A stretch of 64,000 nucleotides of DNA, taken from contig JAEUKA010000010.1 in NCBI GenBank assembly GCA_016794465.1, forward strand, positions 29,117 through 93,116, written 5' to 3'. The stretch comes from Myxococcales bacterium (lineage in GTDB: Bacteria; Myxococcota_A; Polyangia; Palsa-1104; JAEUJZ01). Every line of letters starts with the position of its first letter. Position 1 is the first letter of the stretch. The notes beneath the pieces are model-generated. The model had not been told where the DNA came from, ran no database searches, and saw only the letters and a program-made list of their open reading frames with translations. The position numbers and the translations under genes were made by a program. Positions 32,401-37,246 of this stretch are shown here, one piece after another.

Positions 32401-34924
32401 GATGGAAGCGCTGCGGGCGCTCGATCGGCTGCTGCAAAAGAGTGGCGCGCTCGCCGAGCTGGCCGAGGTGCTGGAGCGTGAAGCCGAAGTGGCCGATGCC
32501 CCGACCGAGCAGGCCGAGTTCTTGTTCCGACTGGGTGAGCTCAAGACCGGCTCGCTCTACGACCTGGATGGCGCGCTGCAAGCGTTCCGCAAGGCCCTGG
32601 AGCGCTTCCCGCAGCATGTGGCGGCGCGGGCGGCGGTCGAGCGACTCATCAACTCCCCGGCCCATGCGGTGGCGGCGCTCGATCTGCTCGAGCCGCTGGC
32701 CGAGCAAGAGCGCGACTTTGGCAAGCTGGTCGAGCTGCTCGAAGTGCGCGTTGGCGTGACCCAAGGCAAGCCGGAGCGGGCGGCGCTGCTCGAGCGGATG
32801 GCCAACCTGGCCGAGAAGGAAATCGGTGACACCTCGCGGGCCTTTGATGCCGTCGGTCGCGCCTTCATCGAGACGCCGGACGAGACGCGGCTGACCGATG
32901 AGATGGAGCGCTTGGCACGGTCGTGCGGACGGGACAGCGACGCGGCGCTCAAGCTGGAAGAGGTGCTCGATCGCGTCACCTTTGGCATGAAGTCGAGCGA
33001 CAGCGGACGGCGGATGGCGGCGGACATGCAGCGCGAGCTGGGGCTGCGGGCGGCGCGGATCTGGGAGCGTCTGTCGGACGATCAGCGGGCTGAGACGCGC
33101 TATCAGACGGTGCTCGATCTGGAAAACGACAACCACGAGGCGCTGGCCGCGCTGGAGCGGATCTATCGTCAGCGCGGCGATGCCACCCTGCTGGCCGAGA
33201 TGCTGCTGCGTCGCGCCGGACTCGAAGACAACATCGCCAAGCGCAAGTCGCTGCTGACCGAAGCGGCGGGTCTGTACCAAGGACCGCTGGCCGACGAGTT
33301 CAAGGCGGTCGAGGCGTGGAAGAAGATCCTCGAACTCGACGAGACGGACGGCAAGGCGCTGTCGTCCCTGGCCGAGCTGTATCACCGCAGCCGTCGCTTC
33401 GAGGAGCTGGTGTCGGTGCTGACCACGCAGGCGCGGCTGCTCAGCGGCAATGCCAAGGCCAACATTCTGGCGCGGATCGCCGACCTTTTGTCCGAGGAGC
33501 TGGATCAGTCGGCGCAGGCGATCGAGGTCTACCGCGAGCTGCTCGGGATTCAGCCGGGCTCGCTCAAGGCGCTGTCGGCACTCGAAGCGCTCTACAGTCG
33601 GCGTGAAGACTGGGCGCAGGTTCAGGAAGTGCTGGGGCGTCGGCTCAAGGCCGTGCCGCAGACCAAGGACAAGGTCGCGGTGCTGCGCAAGCTGGCCCAG
33701 CTGTCACTCGACAAGCTACGGTCGGTCGATGACGCGGTGTCGCACCTACAGCAGGTGCTGGAGATTCAGCCCGGCGATCCCGATGCGCAGGCGGACCTGG
33801 AGCGGCTGCTGGAGGCCGGCGAGAAGTGGTACGAGCTGGTCGATGTGCTGGTCCGTCACGCCGATGCGTCTCAGAAGGTGGGCAAGCTCGACGAGGTGAT
33901 TGCGCTGCTCCTGCGCGCCGCCGAGATCTGGGAAGGCAAGGTCCAGGCGCCCGAGCAGGCCAAGAAGCTGCTCGAGCGGGTGCTGGAGCTGGACCCCAAC
34001 CACGTCCGGGCGCTGATGTCGCTGGCGCGGATCTACGAGTCGCAGCATGACTGGGCGCGCTGCAAGGCGACGCTCGAAAAAGCGGTGCGCCTGGCCAAGA
34101 CCAACGCCGAGATGGCCGAGCTGTACTACCGACTCGGGCGCATGGAAGCCGAGCGTCAGGGCGATGCCGCCGCCGAGCCGTACTACGAGCGGGCGCTGCA
34201 GGCCGATCCGACCAACGTCGAGGTCGCCGAGGCGCTGGAGAAGCAGGCGCGGGCGCGGGGTGACTTCCGTCGCGTGGCGGCGCTGCTCGAAGTGCGGGCA
34301 GAGCGGATGCAGTCGCTGGATGCCCAGCTGCAGAAGGCGCTGCTCATCGAGCTGGGACGGCTGTATGTCAACGAGCTGAAGAGTCCCGAGGGCGCTCTGC
34401 CGGTGTTGCAGCGGGCCTACAAGCTGGCGCCCGAAGACATCCAGGTCGTCGAGCCGCTGGCCGAGATCTACTTCAACGCCGGTCGCACCCGCGAGGCGCT
34501 GCCGCTCTACAAGACCATCGTCGAGCGCACTGCCAAGGGTCGGCGCAGCAAGGATCTGGCGCGGATTCACTTCCGGCTGGCCTCGATTGCCGAGAAGGAA
34601 GGCGAGCTGCCCAAGGCGCTGGAGCAGTACAACGCCGCCTACGCGATTGACGCCGGCCACCTGCCGACGCTGATTGCGCTGGGACGGCTGTACATGAACC
34701 ACTCGGACTGGGAAAAGGCGCGCCGCATCTATCGCTCGATGCTGCTGCAGAACCTCGATCCGAACTCGGGCGTGACGCGGGCCGATGTCTACCTGCACCT
34801 GGGCGAGATCCACGAGAAGCTCGGCGAAGGACCCAAGGCCGTCGGCATGTACGAGCGCGGCCTCGAGCTAGACCCCAACCACGCCGGCCTCCTCCTCGCC
34901 ATGGGCCGTGTCCGCCAGAGCTAG
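23426..34924 (+). CDS. Giant tetratricopeptide-repeat protein (3832 aa)
   Basis: ATG 23426 (MTDIVQALATLDSDPTQAQ) starts an uninterrupted 11.5-kb frame. The whole protein is a chain of TPR-like helix pairs with a period of about 75 residues; a typical unit reads 'L.RIG.LYE.KL.D...AI..Y..IL.LDP....AL.AL.RLY...+.W..L..VL.R+'. The final repeats (EALPLYKTIVE, YMNHSDWEKARRIYRSMLL, VGMYERGLELDPNHAGLLLAM) are canonical TPRs. There is no signal peptide or transmembrane segment, so it is a cytoplasmic superhelical scaffold, by family knowledge a protein-protein interaction platform. Its partner is unknown. Together with the truncated gene at 1-7791 it makes two giant TPR proteins in one window. Unequal exchange between repeats could vary length. 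Confidence 0.93.
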   Translation: MTDIVQALATLDSDPTQAQARDKVSTQAKAAAQSSSELAAAAKTAVREAQKRYRERGDAELWLVLCDVLMESGLLATASERAELLIEKGRVCCDELLSESQAEAAYQAALALDPENETAQDALEQLQAVKGNWQKVVQKWLDEAKRSTERQLTTDLYTRIGEYYGKYSRETGDAESYWYKALSVEPRNRRASLHLERLFRAAQKWPELIKTYEQRAESAATKEDRVLALLSLADLYGKQLRNHDAAVESHKKALQIDPANGRALAALVALYTEKQDFASLIKLYEQALKVRQRTDSELPTVLEIGRLYFHKLKNFEQAGEYYQRVRKVDPAHAEMLDFYRSFYGGKGTGKPTADDSSKLLAVLTQAQKVENDAGRRLVLGIEMAQVAESSPGGLDKAIDIWKSVLKLQPGHGEASAALKRLYTRTEKWNALLEMLKEQAEALSKDDEAQLTERIERLLEVVAIYRDRLKLDAMVINTYSAILLLKPDHLGALDALGQKYEAMARWNDLIGVLQRKADLLAKSPEARPEQARLLKRVAQLWIDKFSNHNQAVKPLEDLYAIDPDDAETVTRLRDIYNKRRSWRSLLDLERRQLDVLEAHPERMPSQDAWLKERRTRLTELAKLAQDRLGDSIEAIGIWNRLLEIDEADEGALTALASLYEKEKRFTALIEVLLRQKARSKDVKAQVALLERIGTLLAEKLLAAAPAVDVYREIVRLQPTHQKAMRTLRELYGQAGQYDELERLYGQQAQWDELYEVLLTLAERAEQSATRIDLYLRAARVAKLQLSSQDKAQKAFERVLVVEPQHLQAATALLPIYQATEKWPRLLSMYEVLLGHAQSDAEKIQHMHKIAELAEQKLSAKPLAFSWLAKAYALRESESLDSKPRQQLESELKRLAGEADTWQELVAIYARQVTQLEDGPHKLLRLRLLGQWTQQKLHKLDEARGYWEQVLGKVALDEESLTALEQIFQSQDKYPELLGIYRKRVESQSDPHKRTDVLFRMANVEENKLNDRGAAAATYRRILAEPATMSSMATTMRALRALEKIYTQSGDSESLAEVLEAQLQHIAQSKTGSERSERDIETQIMISFQLGELYELQLDKPEKALERYRQVLLLTAGHRPTLVALERFLVPRNPVRVEVARLLVPAYERSDDTRKLAAALEIVLSATVDAAEELELLRRLAGLVRRLGDVEKAYKFAARLFERVPYDHDNRHELIELGETLERQESVATLLEDAERSARRAGDSQLARDLAWDLGQLFGEQLHEVEKAESAYIRVLESDETHEGAARALEEIYRAGERFRELRRLLERRKDLAVEPSDRKELLFQICDLDEGVLEDEEAASRDYAEILELDPPNTRAFKALERLHTTAERWRELDELLARAVPHVDSVVERAQLRFRRGELHALRLDDPDGACELLEEALSEQPKHKGARRALEGLMDNAGLRQRIARTLEPLLEQDGDHAKLVAVLSVQREALPMERSPEAAALLSRIAQITEEKLRKPDGALAAYREALKLDPADPQHRGNVERVATSLGRYEDLAAAWEEAFLAADQDNLALRGELLRRAAELYDHKLSDAERARDAWKRLLDLDPTSLDTARPAAVALSRLYQQAEQWRDLIDVLRRQAEWSQGDDRKSLLFRIGEIQQSLLSDSDAAIATYREILDSDAQEVRALDALESLHVAKEQWTDLIGILRRRVDLAADSQTRRDLLWRIAEVIEVKLADRDEAITGYGVILSERAEDVPAIDALARLYESAEQHSNLLDMLERRLPLTHEVPERVQLRLKMAGLLEGALRRTDAALEAYREVLVDDARSQVAREGLERMLDDDSLRLRAAEVLEPIYTLLGDTRALERLSELFATYLADVHERIVRLRKVAELRIALGEPKGALEALARAVRLAVAEGELPDLLDLVEAHVEQHKAQRDLIDLYREVCDQILDTRVQERVLLQIAKEAYAIGDRDVARDYYRRVLDNTNDHLTALEALEKIYAEGREQESLLEIYSRRATLAQREDRRDDGQRRQYLILAADLCERELGRADEAIALLEQVLQLFPSDPESANSLERLYKNSMRWADLADLLERRLKFASADSETVDLRHRLGVLFEEELQSPERAVENYRLALNVDSEHEPSIGALERFLDDADQRVTAAWVLKPIYEKRGAWASLIRTHEIHLYAADDNDKRIEFSRAIAALYEDKVSDLGQAFAWYGKVFVLQPGDAWTRDQLARLAGALSSWQGLAELYQRYLDEQTSDSEPATLDVLRTAAEIYDQRLGQVDQAKECYRRLLTVNTEDMAAFEPLESMLSRATRWNDLYSVYRDAIRDTLDQNRKKSLLFKVSALQEERLEDPTAAIGTFREIIDLDSEDETATLALDRLYTTLERHQDLAELLIGRIERAGRGGAAELGKWSELTLRLAGLYEDKLQELPKAIDAYEEVITKDEHSAPALTALERLLTDLPERESLRYRTTRILDPLYRRADAWQKLAALLEVQLLFVDDKPRRIEILREIAQIKESRGQDPQAAFQALSRAWLEEAGEGESREQPLFEELCRLAGLIAGFAGLVSILEKAVEGSYDFELTARVWARIARIQDEQLSDRSQAIEAWRKVTGVHDEDDQAWQNLERLLTAEERSSELVLVLEKRFTLVSDSAEQKRLLYLAAKLHETVLGAPDKAIATWRQVLQLDDRDGSALVALGRLYESRDAWRDLTWVYGQQIEQADSEATRRTLRFAMARVYEDKLGDSFEAMGAYKSALESNASDTEALTALGRLYEKESQWADHLEILDKLAALKDDESQVGERLMLWLQAARVTEEKIQESDAAIRRYEQILTFEPSKKRAVAAVLGTQADAKLALERLVQSPETRAQAAAVLEPLYRKHSEWRPLIDLLELSLSSAADPSERRRILAQIAGLQEAGLSDATSAFATWGRILSEDGSDEEAMRELERLAQLGGEYGELAQIFEQRLETASDPEVQRVFALKLAGLYETHLADASKAIERYRRVRELPGDEMEALRALDRLLQKSGALAELAEVLEREAEVADAPTEQAEFLFRLGELKTGSLYDLDGALQAFRKALERFPQHVAARAAVERLINSPAHAVAALDLLEPLAEQERDFGKLVELLEVRVGVTQGKPERAALLERMANLAEKEIGDTSRAFDAVGRAFIETPDETRLTDEMERLARSCGRDSDAALKLEEVLDRVTFGMKSSDSGRRMAADMQRELGLRAARIWERLSDDQRAETRYQTVLDLENDNHEALAALERIYRQRGDATLLAEMLLRRAGLEDNIAKRKSLLTEAAGLYQGPLADEFKAVEAWKKILELDETDGKALSSLAELYHRSRRFEELVSVLTTQARLLSGNAKANILARIADLLSEELDQSAQAIEVYRELLGIQPGSLKALSALEALYSRREDWAQVQEVLGRRLKAVPQTKDKVAVLRKLAQLSLDKLRSVDDAVSHLQQVLEIQPGDPDAQADLERLLEAGEKWYELVDVLVRHADASQKVGKLDEVIALLLRAAEIWEGKVQAPEQAKKLLERVLELDPNHVRALMSLARIYESQHDWARCKATLEKAVRLAKTNAEMAELYYRLGRMEAERQGDAAAEPYYERALQADPTNVEVAEALEKQARARGDFRRVAALLEVRAERMQSLDAQLQKALLIELGRLYVNELKSPEGALPVLQRAYKLAPEDIQVVEPLAEIYFNAGRTREALPLYKTIVERTAKGRRSKDLARIHFRLASIAEKEGELPKALEQYNAAYAIDAGHLPTLIALGRLYMNHSDWEKARRIYRSMLLQNLDPNSGVTRADVYLHLGEIHEKLGEGPKAVGMYERGLELDPNHAGLLLAMGRVRQS

Positions 34925-34928
34925 GAGC

Positions 34929-35043
34929 GCCTAGCAAAACCTACTGCGGCCGCGATCTGGCCTGTCGGCCGTGCTCACAGCCCGAAGGCTGCTGCGCTCG
35001 CCCGCCAGTCCATCTCGCGGTCCTCGCTACGGTTTTGCTAGGC
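34929..35043. repeat. 115-bp inverted-repeat element after the giant TPR gene
   Basis: GCCTAGCAAAACC (34929-34941) is repeated inverted as GGTTTTGCTAGGC (35031-35043), a perfect 13-bp terminal inverted repeat starting 4 bp after the TPR stop. Inside, further imperfect pairing (CCGCGATCTGG near 34951 against the complement of the stretch near 35012-35022) suggests one long hairpin. It could be a processed 3' structure, a terminator-like element or a MITE remnant; no target duplication is visible. Confidence 0.6.
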
Positions 35044-35138
35044 ACTCTCAGACCCCCAGTCGTCCCCGGGCCAGCCCTTGGCCCAGCTTCCATCCCTGCA
35101 CCAGGCCCAAGCCCAATCCAAGCGGCGCGGCGCGGCTG

Positions 35139-35390
35139 CAAAGTCGTGCGCAGGTCGACCTTGGCAGCACTTGGTCAAATCAAAGTCGTGTGCAGGTCGA
35201 CCAGGACAGCACTTTGCGAATGCAAAGTCGTGCGCAGGAGCGCTTGGACAGGACTTTGCAAAAGCAAAGAGGTGCGCAGGTCGACCAGGACAGCACTGTG
35301 CGAATGCAAAGTCGTGCGCAGGAGCGCTTGGACAGGACTTTGCAAAAGCAAAGAGGTGCGCAGGTCGACCAGGACAGGACTTTGCACAAC
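35139..35390. repeat. 42-bp tandem repeat array, exactly six units
   Basis: Six 42-bp units start at 35139, 35181, 35223, 35265, 35307 and 35349. Each begins CAAAG(T/A)(C/G)GTG(C/T)GCAGG. Units 3 and 5 are identical and units 4 and 6 nearly so, giving an 84-bp higher-order repeat. No stop occurs in several frames, so long spurious ORFs cross it. The unit length is twice the 21-bp unit of the array at 7.9-8.2 kb. Confidence 0.9.
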
Positions 35391-35413
35391 GAACGGCGGC
35401 TGGCGGGCGACGG

Positions 35414-35662
35414 CTAGGGCGCTTTGGAGTCGGTCGTGGCGGGCTTGGGGCTGTCGCTGGGGCTGTCGAGCTCTTGTTGGGCCTTGCGCGCGACATCGCG
35501 GGCGGTTGCTTTGGCACCCGTGGCCAGATCTTGGGCTTCCGCCGTCCTGGCAATCCGCACCATGTGACCCCACAGCGTGTGTTTGCCGATCGGCACCGTC
35601 AACGCCAGATACACAAAGGCAATCAGCCCCAAAAGCCCCAGCAGTCGTCTCATGGGCCCCAT
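35414..35662 (-). CDS. Small single-pass membrane or secreted protein
   Basis: 82 aa from ATG 35662 (MGPMRRLLGLLGLIAFVYLA); ATG 35653 is also possible. A basic start and one hydrophobic helix (LLGLLGLIAFVYLALTV) are followed by IGKHTLWGHMVRIARTAEAQDL and a charged alanine-rich helix (ATGAKATARDVARKAQQEL) with a low-complexity end. It probably sits in the inner membrane with a periplasmic helix, or is secreted. No family is recognised. It borders the 42-bp array. Confidence 0.6.
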   Translation of the reverse strand: MGPMRRLLGLLGLIAFVYLALTVPIGKHTLWGHMVRIARTAEAQDLATGAKATARDVARKAQQELDSPSDSPKPATTDSKAP

Positions 35663-35751
35663 GCTAGCAGAGCCTGGGCGCTGCACGAAAACGGGTCGCG
35701 ACAGATGCACGGCCTCGTGCTATGAACGCGACTTCATAGAGAGAACCTACG

Positions 35752-36006
35752 ATGAAGACCATGCTGCGTCGCTGCGGGCTTTTGGCCGCGCTTCTGTTCG
35801 TGTTTGTGACTGCTTCGTGCAAGCAAAATGAGGGCGAGCGCTGTCAGCTCGACGAGGACTGCGGCGAAGGACTGTACTGCGAGCTGGCCGGCAACACCCG
35901 CGCCCAGGGGGGATTTTGCAAGGCTCCTGGCGCGACCACGACGGTCCTCGATATGACGGCGGTCGATCTGACCAAGCCCGTCGATCTGACCAAGCCCAAC
36001 GATTAG
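35752..36006 (+). CDS. Small Cys-containing lipoprotein
   Basis: 84 aa. A signal peptide (MKTMLRRCGLLAALLFVFV) ends in a lipobox TASC, so Cys23 is the predicted lipidation site. The mature part carries the pattern CQLDEDCGEGLYC....GGFCKAPG, the short Cys-rich motif widespread in myxobacterial surface proteins, and a DLTKPVDLTKP tail. It is probably anchored in the outer membrane. Role unknown. Confidence 0.8.
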   Translation: MKTMLRRCGLLAALLFVFVTASCKQNEGERCQLDEDCGEGLYCELAGNTRAQGGFCKAPGATTTVLDMTAVDLTKPVDLTKPND

Positions 36007-36026
36007 TCGGTTAGACGGTTCGTCGG

Positions 36027-36662
36027 TTAGACGGTCAGCTTGGCCCGGCCACCGCGCTCGAGCGCTGCCGCCAAGTCAGGCAAGGCCGGTGGCTCCGTAT
36101 TGAGCAGCTTCGTCAGCGCACGGGCAACCACGGCTTCAGCAGTGACCGCGCGGGCGTTGTCGGCGCGCTGAAACATGTCGGCATCCCGGCGCGAGTCCGC
36201 GAGCTTGCGTCCAAACGAAAACAGCTGCGAGCGCAGGTCACTGACACGCGGCCGTCCGAGCGGCTCTCCCTTTTGCCACGCCACGGCGGCTCGCCCGACC
36301 TGCTCCAGCTCGCGCAGCCGACCCTTTTCGTACCAGGCAATGCCGCCGCGCACTCGCTCTGGCTCGGTGGGGTCGGCGAACATACACAGCACGTCCGGAC
36401 CCGTCTCCGACAGCGCTTCCCCGGCCACCGGCAGCAGCGGCGAGGGAAAGATCGGCTCTTCATGGATGTCGGCCCAGTCACTGAGCACGTCGGGCCAGCG
36501 CGGCTCCCGCAGGGCTCGCAGCTCGCGCGGCTCAATCACCGTCACCACCCGCGCATCGGGCAGTCGCAGCACCGAAACCAGCGACGTACCTCGCCACACC
36601 TTGACGAGCCGTCGCGGCAGATCCGCAGAGAACTCGCCGGGGAAGAGCAGCCACTCAATCAT
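36027..36662 (-). CDS. Conserved hypothetical protein
   Basis: 211 aa, MIEWLLFPGEFSADLPRRLVKV. The N-terminal half looks like an alpha/beta domain (VWRGTSLVSVLRLPDARVVTVIEPRELRAL, then GGIAWYEKGRLRELEQVGRAA); the C-terminal half is helical and charged (DLRSQLFSFGRKLADSRRDADM). No signal peptide, membrane span or catalytic motif is evident. It lies 83 bp downstream of the tRNA-Val terminator on the same strand. Function unknown. Confidence 0.75.
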   Translation of the reverse strand: MIEWLLFPGEFSADLPRRLVKVWRGTSLVSVLRLPDARVVTVIEPRELRALREPRWPDVLSDWADIHEEPIFPSPLLPVAGEALSETGPDVLCMFADPTEPERVRGGIAWYEKGRLRELEQVGRAAVAWQKGEPLGRPRVSDLRSQLFSFGRKLADSRRDADMFQRADNARAVTAEAVVARALTKLLNTEPPALPDLAAALERGGRAKLTV

Positions 36663-36744
36663 CGCCGCATTGTACCAGCGCCCAGGTCCCGCTTGGCAGC
36701 GGACTGGCCGGTGGAACGGAGGGCGGATCGCTGGCGCTAGAAAT

Positions 36745-36775
36745 GAAAAAAGCCAGCTAGGTCGTAGCTGGCTTT
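36745..36775 (-). terminator. Rho-independent terminator after tRNA-Val
   Basis: On the minus strand AAAGCCAGCTA, a 5-nt loop and TAGCTGGCTTT form an 11-bp perfect stem followed by a T-rich tail (TTTTTTCATTT), starting just after the tRNA 3' end. Confidence 0.9.
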
Positions 36776-36785
36776 CGAGGGGGAG

Positions 36786-36857
36786 TGGGCGTTACTGGAC
36801 TTGAACCAGTGGCTTCAACCGTGTGAGGATTGCACTCTACCGCTGAGTTAAACGCCC
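36786..36857 (-). tRNA. tRNA-Val (anticodon CAC)
   Basis: A 72-nt cloverleaf folds cleanly: acceptor GGGCGTT/AACGCCC, D arm ACTC-AGCGGTA-GAGT, anticodon stem CAATC/GGTTG with loop CTCACAC (anticodon CAC, reading GTG), 5-nt variable loop, T arm ACTGG-TTCAAGT-CCAGT and discriminator A. The CCA end is not encoded. It is downstream of rpmB on the same strand and followed by a strong terminator, so it may be processed from an rpmB-tRNA transcript. Confidence 0.95.
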
Positions 36858-36940
36858 GAAGTCGTTCGAGTGACCGAACGATTGTCCCTTATCACAGGGA
36901 ACTTTGTGGCCACAAAGAAAATCTGTGCGGCCGGACTTGG

Positions 36941-37132
36941 CTAACAGACCTTCTCCACGGCGCCACTGCGGAGGCAGCGGGTGCAGACGCGGATGCGACG
37001 GATGACTCCACCGACCTTCGCGTGAACCCGCTGAAGGTTGGGGTGCTGCACCATCTTGGTCTTGATGTTCGAGTGACTGACCTTGTTGCCGACGAGGCGG
37101 CCTTTGTCACAGAGATCGCAACGATTTGCCAT
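36941..37132 (-). CDS. rpmB: 50S ribosomal protein L28
   Basis: 63 aa: MANRCDLCDKGRLVGNKVSHSN, ending VCTRCLRSGAVEKVC. This is the zinc-ribbon form of L28, with CDLC near the N-terminus and CTRC near the C-terminus. It binds 23S rRNA in the large subunit. A hairpin (CCCCGA-AAG-TCGGGG, 37181-37195) lies in its leader, and tRNA-Val lies 83 bp downstream on the same strand. Confidence 0.97.
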   Translation of the reverse strand: MANRCDLCDKGRLVGNKVSHSNIKTKMVQHPNLQRVHAKVGGVIRRIRVCTRCLRSGAVEKVC

Positions 37133-37216
37133 GGTCGTTTTGCCAGAGAAGTTGTGTAGACCGAAGTTCAGTCAAGTTCTGCCCCGAAAGTCGGGGTCAG
37201 CCAAACGAGAGCCGAA

Positions 37217-37246
37217 TATCTATCACGGCCAAACTCGCTGGATCAA
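37217..37246 (-). promoter_or_regulatory. Candidate promoter for rpmB
   Basis: On the minus strand TTGATC (37246-37241) and TAGATA (37222-37217) are 18 bp apart, overlapping the last codons of comEC. The resulting leader would include the 6-bp hairpin at 37181-37195. Confidence 0.45.

Noticed and set aside
35035..35725. Plus-strand frames of 210-215 codons crossing the 42-bp repeats with a Cys-containing 14-residue repeat
   Set aside because: All frames are open because the unit length is a multiple of three and lacks stops. The flanks do not look coding and no ribosome site is present.
37181..37195. CCCCGA-AAG-TCGGGG hairpin as a comEC terminator or ribosomal-protein leader element
   Set aside because: The stem is only 6 bp with no T run; it may be a leader feature of rpmB but evidence is too thin to list as a terminator.
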